A DNA stretch of 64,000 bases from Liriodendron chinense. Taxonomy: Eukaryota > Streptophyta > Magnoliopsida > Magnoliales > Magnoliaceae. Below, in pieces: positions 37,476 to 50,880 of the stretch. Each line of letters starts with the position of its first letter. The first letter of the stretch is position 1. The stretch spans positions 13,650,176 to 13,714,175 of the forward strand of contig ML058384.1 of the NCBI GenBank assembly GCA_003013855.2, written 5' to 3'. The translations under genes were made by a program, and so were the position numbers. The notes under the pieces were generated by a model. That model had not been told where the DNA came from. It made no database searches and was given only the letters and a program-made list of their open reading frames with translations.

Positions 37476-39827
37476 ATGACGCGTCTCTGTGGACGATATG
37501 ATTTTCAGAGATGCACTTCACGGTGTCCACTTACTGCAACCAGGGCCAGTGACCGTCTCCTCTGGGACAGGTGACTTGCTAGAAGGCACTCCATGGGGTC
37601 TTTGTGCAAACAGGGTTTCGACCGAGGCGTATATCTCAGTGTCATGATGCGTCTCTGTGGACGATATGACTTTCAGAGATACACTGCACGGTATCCACTT
37701 ACTGTAAACAAGGCCAGTGACCGTCTCTGATGGGATGGGTGACTTGCTGGAAGGCACTTCATGGGGTCTTTGTGCGAACAGGGTTTCGACTGAGTAGTAT
37801 ATCTCAGTTGCATGCCGCGTCTCTATTGACGACATGACTTTCAGAGATACACTCCAAGGCGTCCACTTACAGCAACCAGGGCCAATGACCATCTCTGATG
37901 GGACGGGTGACTTACTGGAGGGCACTCCATGTGGTCTTTGTGCAAACAAGGTTTCGACTGAGTCGTATATCTCAGCTTCATGTCGCGTCTCTGTGGACGA
38001 TATGACTTTCAGAGATGCACTTCGCGGTGTCCACTTACTGCAACCAGGGCCAGTGACCGTCCCCGCTGGGACGGGTGACTTGCCGGAAGGCACTCCATGG
38101 GGTCTTTGTGCAAATAGGGTTTCGACCGAGTCGTATATCTCAGTGTCATGACATGTCTCTATGGACGATATGACTTTCAGAGATACACTCCAGGGCGACC
38201 ACTTACTGCAGCCAGGGCCAGTGACCGTCTCCGCTGGGACAGGTGACTTGCTCGAAGGCACTCCATGGGGTCTTTGTGCGAATAGGGTTTCGACCGAGTC
38301 GTATATCTCAATGTCATGACGCGTCTCTGTGGACGATATGACTTTCAGAGATACACTTCACGGTATCCACTTACTGCAACCAGGGCCAGTGACCGGCTCT
38401 GATGGGACGGGTGACTTGCTGGAAGACACTCCATGGGGTCTTTGTGCGAACAGGGTTTCGACCGAGTAGTATATCTCAGTGTCATGACGCGTCTCTATGG
38501 ATGATATGACTTTCAGAGATACACTCCAGGGCGACCACTTACTGCAAGCTGGGCCAGTGACCGTCTCCGCTGGGACAGGTGACTTTCTAGAAGGCACTCC
38601 ACAGGGTCTTTGTGCAAACAGGGTTTCGACCGAGTCGTATATCTCAGTGTCATGACGCGTCTCTGTGGACGATATGATTTTCAGAGATGCACTTCACGGT
38701 GTCCACTTACTGCAACCAGGGCCAGTGACCGTCTCCTCTGGGACAGGTGACTTGCTAGAAGGCACTCCATGGGGTCTTTGTGCAAACAAGGTTTCGACCG
38801 AGGCGTAAATCTCAGTGTCATGACGCGTCTCTGTGGACGATATGACTTTCAGAGATACACTGCACGGTATCCACTTACTGTAAACAAGGCCAGTGACCGT
38901 CTCTGATGGGATGGGTGACTTGCTGGAAGGCACTTCATGGGGTCTTTGTGCGAACAGGTTTTCGACTGAGTAGTATATCTCAGTTGCATGACGCGTCTCT
39001 ATTGACGACATGACTTTCAGAGATACACTCCAGGGCATCCACTTACTGCAACCAGGGCCAATGACCGTCTCTGATGGGACGGGTGACTTACTGGAGGGCA
39101 CTCCATGTGGTCTTTGTGCAAACAAGGTTTCGACTGAGTCGTATATCTCAGCTTCATGACGCGTCTCTATGGACGATATGACTTTCAGAGATGCACTTCA
39201 CGGTGTCCACTTACTGCAACCAGGGCCAGTGACCGTCTCCGCTGGGACGGGTGACTTGCCGGAAGGCACTCCATGGCGTCTTTGTGCAAACAGGGTTTCG
39301 ACCGAGTCGTACATCTCAGTGTCATGACACGTCTCTATGGACGATATGACTTTCAGAGATACACTCCAGGGCGACCACTTATTGCAGCCAGGGCCAGTGA
39401 CCGTCTCCGCTGGGACAGGTGACTTGCTCCAAGGCACTCCATGGGGTCTTTGTGCGAATAGGGGTTCGACCGACTCGTATATCTCAATGTCATGACGCGT
39501 CTCTGTGGACGATATGACTTTCAGAGATACACTTCAGGGTATCCACTTACTGCAACCTGGGCCAGTGACCGTCTCTGATGGGACGGGTGACTTGATGGAA
39601 GACACTCCATGGGGTCTTTGTGCGAACAGGGTTTCGACCGAGTAGTATATCGCAGTGTCATGACGCGTCTCTATGGATGATATGACTTTCAGAGATACAC
39701 TCCAGGGAGACCACTTACTGCAAGCAGGACCAGTGACCGTCTCCGCTGGGACAGGTGACTTTCTAGAAGGCACTCCACAGGGTCTTTGTGCAAACAGGGT
39801 TTCGACCGAGTCGTATATCTCAGTGTC
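37476..39827 (+). repeat. 7-monomer HOR (1176 bp), two copies
   Basis: Copy 1 is about 37476-38651 and copy 2 about 38652-39827. Order of monomers: GATTTTCAGAGATGCAC with GTCTCCTCTGGG; ACTGCACGGTATCC with TTACTGTAAAC; GTTGCATG with CTATTGACGACATG; TTTCAGAGATGCAC with TTGCCGGAAGG; CTATGGACGATATG with CAGGGCGACC; TTCACGGTATCC with GGAAGACAC; CTATGGATGATATG with CTTTCTAGAAGG. GTCTCCTCTGGG recurs exactly 1176 bp apart. The copies differ at more sites than the 2283 or 1847 bp units, so this HOR appears older. Confidence 0.75.
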
Positions 39828-41724
39828 ATGATGCGTCTCTGTGGACGATATGACTTTCAGAGATACACTTCACGGTATCCACTTACTGCAACCAGGGCCA
39901 GTGACCGTCTCTGATGGAACGGGTGACTTACTAGAGGGCACTCCATTGGGTCTTTGTGCAAACAGGGTTTTTACCGAGTCGTATATCGCAGTTTCATGAC
40001 GCGTCTCTGTGGACGATATGACTTTCAGAGCTACACTTCACGGTATCCACTTACTGCAACCAGGGCCAATGACCGTCTCTGATGGGACGGGTGACTTGTT
40101 GGAAGACACTCCATGGGGTCTTTGTGCGAACAGGGTTTCGACCGAGTAGTATATCTCAGTGCCATGACGCGTCTCTATGGATGATATGACTTTCAGAGAT
40201 ACACTCAAGGGCGACCACTTACTGCAAGCAGGGCCAGTGACCGTCTCCGATGGGACAGGTGACTTTCTAAAAGGCACACCACAGGGTCTTTGTGCAAACA
40301 GGGTTTCGACCGAGTTGTATATCTCAGTGTCATGACGCGTCTCTGTGGACGATATGACTTTCAGAGATACACTTCACGGTATCCACATACTGCAACCAGG
40401 GCCAGTGACCGTCTCTGATGGGACGGGTGACTTACTGGAAGGCACTCCATCGGGTCTTTGTGCAAACAGGGTTTCGACCGAGTCGTATATCTCAGTGTCA
40501 TGACGTGTCTCTGTGGGCGATATGATTTTCAGAGATGCACTTCACGGTGTCCACTTACCGCAACCAGGGCCAGTGACCGTCTCCGCTGGGACCGGTGACT
40601 TGCTAGAAGGCACTCCATGGGGTCTTTGTGCAAACAGGGTTTCGACCGAGTCATATATCTCAGTGTCATGACGCATCTCTATGGACGATATGACTTTCAA
40701 AGATACACTGCACGGTAACCACTTACTGTAAACAGGGCCAGTGACCGTCTCTGATGGGATGGGTGACTTGCTGGAAGGCACTTCATGGGGTCTTTGTGCG
40801 AACCGGGTTTCGACTGAGTAGTATATCTCAGTTGCATGACGCGTCTCTATTGACGACATGACTTTCAGAGATACACTCCAGGGCGTCCACTTACTGCAAC
40901 CAGGGCCAATGACCGTCTCTGATGGGACGGGTGACTTACTGGAGGGCGCCCCATGTGGTCTTTGTGCAAACAAGGTTTCGACCGAGTCGTATATCTCAGC
41001 TTCATGACGCGTCTCTGTGGACGATATGACTTTCAGAGATGCACTTCACGGTGTCCACTTACTGCAACCAGGGCCAGTGACCGTCTCCGCTGGGACGGGT
41101 GACTAGCCGGAAGGCACTCCATGGGGTCTTTGTGCAAACAGGGTTTCGACCGAGTCATATATCTCAGTGTCATGACACGTCTCTACGGATGATATGACTT
41201 TCAAAGATACACTCCAGGGCGACCACTTACTGGAAGTCGGGCCAGTAACCGTCTCCGCTGGGACAGGTGACTTTCTAAAAGGCACTTCATGGGGTCTTTG
41301 TGCAAACAGGGTTTCGACCGAGTCGTATATCTCAGTGTCATGACGCGTCTCTGTAGACGATATGACTTTCAGAGATACACTTCACGGTATCCACTTACTG
41401 CAACCAGGGCCAATGACCGTCTCTGATGGGACGGGTGACTTACTGGAGGGCACTCCATTGGGTATTTGTGCAAACAGGGTTTTGACCGACTCGTATATCT
41501 CAGTTTCATAACGCGTCTCTGTGGATGATATGACTTTCAGAAATACACTTCACGGTGTCCACTTACTGCAACCAGGGCCAGTAACCGTCTCTCATGAGAC
41601 GGGTGAATTGCTGCAAGGCACTCCATGGTGCCTCTGGGCAAACAGGGTTTCGACCGAGTCGTATATCTCAGTGTCATGACGTGTCTCTGTGGGCGATATG
41701 ATTTTCAGAGATGCACTTCACGGT

Positions 41725-41726
41725 GG
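41725..41726 (+). repeat. 39-bp deletion junction (also at 48040/48041)
   Basis: CACTTCACGGTG is joined to GGACAGGTGATTTG, skipping monomer positions 26-64. Only a TG dinucleotide is shared at the breakpoints. The identical junction 6315 bp downstream shows that the deletion pre-dates duplication of the block. Confidence 0.85.
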
Positions 41727-42153
41727 GACAGGTGATTTGCTGGAAGGCACTCCATCGGGTCTTTGTGCAAACAGGGTTTCGACCGAGTCGTATATCCTAG
41801 TGTCATAACGCCTCTCTCTAGACGATATGAATTTCAGAGATGCACTTCACGGTGTCCACTTACTTCAACCAGGGCCAGTGACCGTCTCCGCTGGGACAGG
41901 TGACTTGCTAGAAGGCACTCCATGGGGTCTTTGTGGAAACAGGGTTTCGACCGAGTCGTATATCTCAGTGTCAGGACGCGTCTCTGTGGACGATATGACT
42001 TTTAGAGATACACAGCACGGTATCCACTTACTGTAAACAGGGCCAGTGACCGTCTCTAATGGGACGGGTGACTTGCTGGAAGGCACTTCATGGGGTGTTT
42101 GTACGAACTGGGTTTCGACCGAGCAGTATATCTCAGTGTCATGACGCGTCTCT

Positions 42154-42155
42154 AC
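42154..42155 (+). repeat. 24-bp deletion junction (also at 48469/48470)
   Basis: GCGTCTCTA runs directly into CACTACAGGGCG, removing about 24 bp from the end of one monomer and the start of the next (the GACGATATGACTTTCAGAG portion). The same junction recurs 6315 bp downstream. Confidence 0.85.
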
Positions 42156-43621
42156 ACTACAGGGCGTCCACTTACTGCAACCAGGGACAGTGACCGTCTC
42201 TCATGGGACGGGAGACTTACTGGAGGGCATTGCATGTAGTCTTTGTGCAAACAAGGTTTGGACCGAGTCGTATCTCTCAGTTTCATGACGCGTCTCTGTG
42301 GACGATATGACTTTCAGAGATGCACTTCACGGTGTCCACTTACTGCAACCTGGGACAGTGACCGTCTCCGCTGGGACGGGTGGCTTGCCGGAAGGCACTC
42401 CTCGGGTCTGTGCAAACAGGTTTCGACCGAGTCGTATATCTCAGTGTCATGACACGTCTCTATGGATGATATGACTTTCAGTGATACACTCCAGGGCGAC
42501 CACTTATTGCAAGCAGGGCCAGTGACCGTCTCCGCTGGGACAGGTGACTTTCTAGAAGACTCTCCAAGGGGTCTTTGTGCGAACAGGGATTTGACTGAGT
42601 AGTATATCTCAGTGTCATGACGCGTCTCTATTGACGATATCACTTTCAGAGATACACTCCAGGGCGTCCACTTACTGCAACCAGGGCCAGTGACCGTCTC
42701 TGATGGGACGGGTGACTTACCGGAGGGCATTCCATGGGGTCTTTGTGCAAACAGGGTTACGACCGAATCGTATATCTCTGTGTCATGACGCGTCTCTGTG
42801 GACGATATGACTTTCAGAGATACACTTCACGGTATCCACTTACTGCAACCAGGGCCAGTGACTGTCTCCGCTGGGACAGGTGACTTGCTGGAAGGCACTC
42901 CATCGGGTCTTTGTGCAAACAGGGTTTCGACCGAGTCGTATATCTCAGTGTCATGACGCGTCTCTGTGGACGATATGATTTTCAGAGATGCACTTCACGG
43001 TGTCCACTTACTGCAACCAGGGCCAGTGACCGTCTCCGCTAGGACAGGTGACTTGCTAGAAGGCACTCCATGGGGTCTTTGTGCAAACAGGGTTTCGACC
43101 GAGTCGTATATCTCTGTGTCATGACGCGTCTCTGTGGACGATATGACTTTCAGAGATACACTGCACGGTATCCACTTACTGTAAACAGGGCCAGTGACCA
43201 TCTCTGATGGGATGGGTGACTTGCTGGAAGGCACTTCATGGGGTCTTTGTGCAAACAGGGTTTCGACCGAGTCGTATATCTCAGTGTCATGATGCGTCTC
43301 TGTGGACGATATGACTTTCAGAGATACACTTCACGGTATCCACTTACTGCAACCAGGGCCAGTGACCGTCTCTGATGGGACGGGTGACTTACTGGAGGGC
43401 ACTCCATTGGGTCTTTGTGCAAACAGGGTTTTGACCAAGTCGTATATCTCAGTTTCATGATGCGTCTCTGTGGACGATATGACTTTCAGAGATACACGTC
43501 ACGGTGTCCACTTACTGCAACCAGGGCCAGTGACTGTCTCCGCTGGGACAGGTGACTTGCTGGAAGGCACTCCATCGTGTCTTTGTGCAAACAGGGTTTC
43601 GACCGAGTCGTATATCTCAGT

Positions 43622-46600
43622 GTCATGACGCGTCTCTGTGGACGATATGACTTTCAAAGATACACTGCACGGTATCCACTTACTGTAAACAGGGCCAGTG
43701 ACCGTCTCTGATGGGATGGGTGACTTGCTGGAAGGCACTTCATGGGGTCTTTGTGCGAACAGGGTTTCGACTGAGTAGTATATCTCAGTTGCATGACGCG
43801 TCTCTATTGACGACATGACTTTCAGAGATACACTCCAGGGCGTCCACTTACAGCAACCAGGGCCAATGACCGTCTGTGATGGGACGGGTGACTTACTGGA
43901 GGGCACTCCATGTGGTCTTTGTGCAAACAAGCTTTCGACTGAGTCGTATATCTCAGCTTCATGACGCGTCTCTGTGGACGATATGACTTTCAGAGATGCA
44001 CTTCACGGTGTCCACTTACTGCAACCAGGGCCAGTGACCGTCTCCGCTGGGACGGGTGACTTGCCGGAAGGCACCCCATGGGGTCTTTGTGCAAACAGGG
44101 TTTCGACCGAGTCGTATATCTCAGTGTCATGACATGTCTCTATGGACGATATGACTTTCGGAGATACACTCCAGGGCGACCACTTACTGCAGCCAGGCCC
44201 AGTGACCTTCTCCGCTGGGACAGGTGACTTGCTCGAAGGCACTCCATGGGGTCTTTGTGCGAATAGGGTTTCGACCGAGTCGTATATCTCAATGTCATGA
44301 CGCGTCTCTGTGGACGATATGACTTTCAGAGATACACTTCACGGTATCCACTTACTGCAACCAGGGCCAGTGACCGTCTCTGATGGGACTTGTGACTTGC
44401 TGGAAGACACTCCATGGGGTCTTTGTGCGAACTGGGTTTCGACCGAGTAGTATATCTCAGTGTCATGACGCGTCTCTATGGATGATATGACTTTCAGAGA
44501 TACACTCCAGGGCGACCACTTACTGCAAGCAGGGCCAGTGACCGTCTCCGCTGGGACAGGTGACTTTCTAGAAGGCACTCCATCGGGTCTTTGTGCAAAC
44601 AGGGTTTCGACCGAGTCGTATATCTCAGTGTCATGACGCGTCTCTGTGGACGATATGATTTTCAGAGATGCACTTCACGGTGTCCACTTACTGCAACCAG
44701 GGCCAGTGACCGTCTCCTCTGGGACAGGTGACTTGCTAGAAGGCACTCCATGGGGTCTTTGTGCAAATAGGGTTTCGACCGAGGCGTATATCTCAGTGTC
44801 ATGACGCGTCTCTGTGGGCGATATGACTTTCAGAGATACACTGCACGGTATCCACTTACTGTAAACAAGGCCAGTGACCGTCTCTGATGGGATGGGTGAC
44901 TTGCTGGAAGGCACTTCATGGGGTCTTTGTGCGAACAGGGTTTCGACTGAGTAGTATATCTCAGTTGCATGACGCGTCTCTATTGACGACATGACTTTCA
45001 GAGATACACTCCAGGGCGTCCACTTACTGCAATCAGGGCCAATGACCGTCTCTGATGGGACGGGTGACTTACTGGAGGGCACTCCATGTGGTCTTTGTGC
45101 AAACAAGGTTTCGACTGAGTCGTATATCTCAGCATCATGACGCGTCTCTGTGGACGAGATGACTTTCAGAGATGCACTTCACGGTGTCCACTTACTGCAA
45201 CCAGGGCCAATGACCGTCTCCGATGGGACGGGTGACTTGCCGGAAGGCACCCCATGGGGTCTTTGTGCAAACAGGGTTTCGACCGAGTCGTATATCTCAG
45301 TGTCATGACATGTCTCTATGGACGATATGACTTTCGGAGATACACTCCAGGGCGACCACTTACTGCAGCCAGGCCCAGTGACCTTCTCCGTTGGGACAGG
45401 TGACTTGCTCGAAGGCACTCCATGGGGTCTTTGTGCGAATAGGGTTTCGACCGAGTCGTATATCAATGTCATGATGCGTCTCTGTGGACGATATGACTTT
45501 CAGAGATACACTTCACGGTACCCACTTACTGCAACCAGGGCCAGTGACCGTCTCTGATGGGACGGGTGACTTGCTGGAAGACACTCCATGGGGTCTTTGT
45601 GCGAACAGGGCTTCGACCGAGTAGTATATCTCAGTGTCATGACGCGTCTCTATGGATGATATGACTTTCAGAGATACACACCAGGGCGACCACTTACAGC
45701 AAGCAGGGCCAGTGACCGTCTCCGCTGGGACAGGTGACTTTCTAAAAGGCACTCCATCGGGTCTTTGTGCAAACAGGGTTTCGACCGAGTCGTATATCTC
45801 AGTGTCATGACGCGTCTCTGTGGACGATATGATTTTCAGAGATGCACTTCACGGTGTCCACTTACTGCAACCAGGGCCAGTGACCGTCTCCTCTGGGACA
45901 GGTGACTTGCTAGAAGGCACTCCATGGGGTCTTTGTGCAAACAGGGTGTTGGCCGAGGCGTATATCCCAGTGTCATGACGCGTCTCTGTGGACGATATGA
46001 CTTTCAGAGATACACTGCACGGTATCCACTTACTGTAAACAAGGCCAGTGACCGTCTCTGATGGGATGGGTGACTTGCTGGAAGGCACTTCATGGGGTCT
46101 TTGTGCGAACAGGGTTTCGACTGAGTAGTATATCTTAGTTGCATGACGCGTCTCTATTGACGACATGACTTTCAGAGATACACTCCAGGGCGTCCACTTA
46201 CTGCAACCAGGGCCAATGACCGTCTCTGATGGGACGGGTGACTTACTGGAGGGCACTCCATGTGGTCTTTGTGCAAACAAGGTTTCGACTGAGTCGTATA
46301 TCTCAACTTCATGATGCGTCTCTGTGGACGATATGACTTTCAGAGATGCACTTCACGGTGTCCACTTACTGCAACCAGGGCCAGTGACCGTCTCCGCTGG
46401 GACGGGTGACTTGCCGGAAGGCACTCCATGGCGTCTTTGTGCAAACAGGGTTTCGACCGAGTCGTATATCTCAGTGTCATGACATGTCTCTATGGACGAT
46501 ATGACTTTCAGAGTTACACTCCAGGGCGACCACTTACTGCAGCCAGGGCCAGTGACCGTCTCCGCTGGGACAGGTGACTTGCACGAAGGCACTCCATGGG

Positions 46601-46975
46601 GTCTTTGTGCGAATAGGGTTTCGACCGAGTCGTATATCTCAATGTCATGACGCGTCTCTGTGGACGATATGAATTTCAGAGATACACTTCACGGTATCCA
46701 CTTACTGCAACCAGGGCCAGTGACCGTCTCTGATGGGACGGGTGACTTGCTGGAAGACACTCCATGGGGTCTTTGTGCGAACAGGGTTTCGACCGAGTAG
46801 TATATCTCAGTGTCATGACGCGTCTCTATGGATGATATGACTTTCAGAGATACACTCCAGGGCGACCACTTACTGCAAGCAGGGCCAGAGACCGTCTCCG
46901 CTGGGACAGGTGACTTTCTAGAAGGCACTCCACAGGGTCTTTGTGCAAACAGGGTTTCGACCGAGTCGTATATCT
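43622..46975 (+). repeat. 7-monomer HOR (1176 bp), second array of nearly three copies
   Basis: The same seven monomer types as at 37476-39827 follow the same order: six monomers from 43622, then two full sets. GTCTCCTCTGGG lies at about 44712 and 45886. Their spacing is 1174 instead of 1176 because TATATCTCAATG became TATATCAATG near 45463. The array starts at the ACTGCACGGTATCC monomer and ends where the GTCTCCTCTGGG monomer is skipped. The earlier array of this HOR lies 4-6 kb upstream, so the HOR was split and partly overwritten. Confidence 0.75.
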
Positions 46976-48605
46976 AAGTGTCATGACGCGTCTCTGTGGA
47001 CGATATGACTTTCAGAGATACACTGCACGGTATCCACTTACTGTAAACAGGGCCGGTGACCGTCTCTGATGGTACGGGTGACTTGCTGGAAGGCACTTCA
47101 TGGGGTCTTTGTGCGAACAGGGTTTCGACTGAGTAGTATATCTCAGTTGCATCACGCGTCTCTATTGACGACATGACTTTCAGAGATACACTCCAGGGCG
47201 TCCACTTACTGCAACCAGGGCCAATGACCGTCTCTGATGGGACGGGTGACTTACTGGAGGGCACTCCATGTCGTCTATGTGCAAACAAGGTTTCGACCGA
47301 GTCGTATATCTCAGCTTCATGACGCGTCTCTGTGGACGATATGACTTTCAGAGATGCACTTCACGGTGTCCACTTACTGCAACCAGGGCCAGTGACCGTC
47401 TCCGCTGGGACGGGTGACTTGCCGGAAGGCACTCCATGGGGTCTTTGTGCAAACAGGGTTTCGACCGAGTCGTATATCTCAGTGTCATGACACGTCTCTA
47501 TGGATGATATGACTTTCAAAGATACACTCCAGGGCGACCACTTACTGCAAGCAGGGCTAGTAACCGTCTCCGCTGGGACAGGTGACTTTCTGAAAGGCAC
47601 TTCATGGGGTCTTTGTGCAAACAGGGTTTCGACCGAGTCGTATATCTCAGTGTCATGACGCGTCTCTGTAGACGATATGACTTTCAGAGATACACTTCAC
47701 GGTATCCACTTACTGCAACCAGGGCCAATGACCGTCTCTGATGGGGTGGGTGACTTACTGGAGGGCACTCCATTGGGTCTTTGTGCAAGCAGGGTTTTGA
47801 CCGACTCGTATATCTCAGTTTCATAACGCGTCTCTGTGGACGATATGACTTTCAGAGATACAATTCACGGTGTCCACTTACTGCAACCAGGGCCAGTAAC
47901 CGTCTCTCATGAGACGGGTGACTTGCTGGAAGGCACTCCATGGTGTCTCTGGGCAAACAGTGTTTCGATCGAGTCGTATATCTCAGTGTCATGACGTGTC
48001 TCTGTGGGCAATATGATTTTCAGAGATGCACTTCACGGTGGGACAGGTGATTTGCTGGAAGGCACTCCATCGGGTCTTTGTGCAAACAGGGTTTCGACCG
48101 AGTCGTATATCCTAGTGTCATAACGCGTCTCTCTAGACGATATGAATTTCAGAGATGCACTTCACGGTGTCCACTTACTTCAACCAGGGCCAGTGACCGT
48201 CTCCGCTGGAACAGGTGACTTGCTAGAAGGCACTCCATGGGGTCTTTGTGCAAACAGGGTTTCGACCGAGTCGTATATCTCAGTGTCAGGACGCGTCTCT
48301 GTGGACGATATGACTTTCAGAGATACACTGCACGGTATCCACTTACTGTAAACAGGGCCAGTGACCGTCTCTAATGGGACGGGTGACTTGCTGGAAGGCA
48401 CTTCATGGGGTGTTTGTGCGAACTGGGTTTCGACCGAGTAGTATATCTCAGTGTCATGACGCGTCTCTACACTACAGGGCGTCCACTTACTGCAACCAGG
48501 GACAGTGACCGTCTCTCATGGGACGGGTGACTTACTGGAGGGCATTGCATGTAGTCTTTGTGCAAACAAGGTTTGTACCGAGTCGTATCTCTCAGTTTCA
48601 TGACG
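46955..48605 (+). repeat. Second copy of the 1.65 kb block (offset 6315 bp)
   Basis: This is the partner of 40640-42290, with the same 39 bp and 24 bp deletion junctions at 48040 and 48469. It ends near 48605, where the following monomer is TTCACGGTATCC with CAGTAACC, whereas the first copy continues with a GATGCAC monomer. Confidence 0.85.
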
Positions 48606-49860
48606 CGTCTCTGTGGACGATATGACTTTCAGAGATACACTTCACGGTATCCACTTACTGCAACCAGGGCCAGTAACCGTCTCTGATGAGACGGGTGACT
48701 TGCTGGAAGGCACTCCATGGTGTCTCTGGGCAAACAGGGTTTCGACCGAGTCGTATATCTCAGTGTCATGACGTGTCTCTGTGGGCGGTATGATTTTCAG
48801 AGATGCACTTCACGGTGTCCACTTACTGCAACCAGGGACAGTGCCCGTCTCCGCTGGGACAGGTGACTTGCTAGAAGGGACTCCATATGACTTTCAGAGA
48901 TACACTGCACGGTATCCACTTACTGTAAACAGGGCCGGTGACCGTCTCTGATGGGACGGGTGACTTGCTGGAAGGCACTTCATGGGGTCATTGTGCGAAC
49001 AGTTTTTCGACTGAGTAGTATATCTCAGTTGCATGACGCGTCTCTATTGACGACATGACTTTCAGAGATACACTCCAGGGCGTCCACTTACTGCAACCAG
49101 GGCCCCTGACCGTCTCTGATGGGACGGGTGACTTACTGGAGGGCACTCCATGCGGTCTTTGTGCAAACAAGGTTTTGACCGAGTCGTATATCTCAGCTTC
49201 ATGACGCGTCTCTGTGGACGATATGACTTTCAGAGATGCACTTCACGGTGTCCACTTACTGCAACCAGGGCCAGTGACCGTCTCCGCTGGGACGGGTGAC
49301 TTGCTGGAAGGCACTCCATGGGGTCTTTGTGCAAACAGGGTTTCGGACGAGTCGTATATCTCAGTGTCATGACACGTCTCTATGGATGATATGACTTTCA
49401 AAGACATACTCCAGGGCGACCACTTACTGCAAGCAGGGCCAGTGACCGTCTCCGCTGGGACAGGTGACTTTCTGAAAGGCACTCCATGGGGTCTTTGTGC
49501 AAACAGGGTTTCGACCGAGTCGTATATCGCAGTGTCATGAAGCGTCTCTGTGGACGATATGACTTTCAAAGATACACTTCACGGTATCCACTTACTGCAA
49601 CCAGGGCCAGTGACCGTCTCTGATGGGACGGGTGACTTACTTGAGGGCACTCCATTGGGTATTTGTGCAAACAGGGTTTTGACCGACTCGTATATCTCAG
49701 TTTCATGACGTGTCTCTGTGGACGATATGAATTTCAGTGATACACTTCACGGTGTCCACTTACTACAACCAGGGCCAGTGACTGTCTCCGCTGGGACAGG
49801 TGATTTGCTGGAAGGCACTCCATCGGGTCTTTGTGCAAACAGGGTTTCGACCGAGTCGTA
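48602..49860 (+). repeat. 2279-bp HOR, copy 1 (matching portion)
   Basis: This stretch matches 50881-52139 at an offset of 2279 bp, that is 14 monomers minus 73. It includes a monomer with a 71-bp deletion at 48886/48887 (CTCCAT joined to ATGACTTTC), shared at 51165/51166. Other shared rare variants are GGGCGGTATG, CAGTGCCCGTC, GGGCCCCTGACC and AAAGACATACTCC. After 49860 the first copy lacks one monomer that the second has (CCTAGTGTCATAACG), so the offset becomes 2447. Confidence 0.8.
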
Positions 49861-50880
49861 TATCTCAGTGTCAGGACGCGTCTCTATGGACGATACGACT
49901 TTCAGAGATACACTGCACGGTATCCACTCACTGTAAACAGGGCCAGTGACCGTCTCTAATGGGATGGGTGACTTGCTGGAAGGCACTTCATGGGGTCTTT
50001 GTGCGAACTGGGTTTCGACCGAGTAGTATATCACAGTGTCATGACGCGTCTCTATTGACAATATGACTTTCAGAGATACACTCCAGGGCGTCCACTTACT
50101 GCAACCAGGGACAGTGACCGTCTCTAATGGGACGGGTGACTTATTGGAGGGCACTGCATGTGGTCTTTGTGCAAACAAGGTTTCGACCGAGTCGTATTTC
50201 TCAGTTTCATGACGCGTCTCTGTGGACGATATGACTTTCAGAGATGCACTTCACGGTGTCCACTTACTGCAACCAGGGCCAGTGACCGTCTCCGCTGGGA
50301 CGGGTGACTTGCCGGAAAGCACTCCTTGGGGTCTGTGCGAACAGGGTTTCGACCGAGTCGTATATCTCAGTGTCATGATGTGTCTCTGTGGGCGATATGA
50401 TTTTCAGAGATCCACTTCACGGGGTCCACTTACTGCAACCAGGGCCAGTGACCGTCTCCGCTGGGACAGGTGACTTGCTCGAAGGCACTCCATGGGGTCT
50501 TTGTGCAAACAGGGTTTCGACCGAGTCGTTTATCTCAATGTCATGACGTGTCTCTGTGGACGATATGACTTTCAGAGATACACTTCATGGTATCCACTTA
50601 CTGCAACCAGGGCCAGTGACCGTCTCTGATGGGACGGGTGACTTGCTGGAAGACACTCCATGGGGTCTTTGTGCGAACAGGGATTTGACTGAGTAGTATA
50701 TCTCAGTGTCATGACGCGTCTCTATTGACGATATGACTTTCAGAGATACACTCTAGGGCGTCCACTTACTGCAACCAGGGCCAGTGATAGTCTCTGATGG
50801 GACGGGTGACTTACTGGAGGGCACTCCATGGAGTCTTTGTGCAAACAGGGTTTCGACCGAGTCGTATATCTCTGTGTCAT
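49861..50880 (+). repeat. Satellite monomers between the 2279-bp repeats
   Basis: About six diverged monomers, including CTATTGACAATATG with CAGGGACAGTG, a shortened CTCCTTGGGGTCTGTGC copy near 50330, and a GGAAGACAC monomer followed by GGGATTTGACTGAG. Very similar monomers recur in order at about 59880-61030, roughly 10.1 kb downstream. They flank both sides of the 1847 bp array, which suggests that array expanded inside an older continuous stretch. Confidence 0.65.

Larger units (their letters stand above)
40640..42290 (+). repeat. 1.65 kb block repeated at about 46955-48605 (offset 6315 bp)
   Basis: The two stretches share both of their truncated monomers (39 bp and 24 bp deletions) and rare variants such as TCTGTAGACGATATG, GGTTTTGACCGACTCG, TCTCATGAGACGGG, CTCTCTAGACGATATGAATTTC and TACTTCAACC, all 6315 bp apart. 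This equals 38 monomers minus 69 bp, accounted for by deletions of 39, 24, about 4 and 2 bp lying in between. Sharing of independent deletion junctions shows common descent of the whole block. Confidence 0.85.
39828..43621 (+). repeat. Right-arm mosaic, part 2
   Basis: Monomers of the same types as the 7-mer HOR occur here in disturbed order, with several shortened copies (see the entries at 41725 and 42154). Around 42400-42430 a monomer has lost about 4 bp in small steps (CTCCTCGGGTCTGTGC, CAGGTTTCG). The region includes the first copy of the 1.65 kb block. No non-satellite DNA is visible. Confidence 0.75.

Noticed and set aside
41721..41735. Transposon insertion or target-site duplication at the odd-length monomers
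   Set aside because: All length anomalies are pure deletions of satellite sequence with direct junctions; no foreign sequence or flanking duplication is present.
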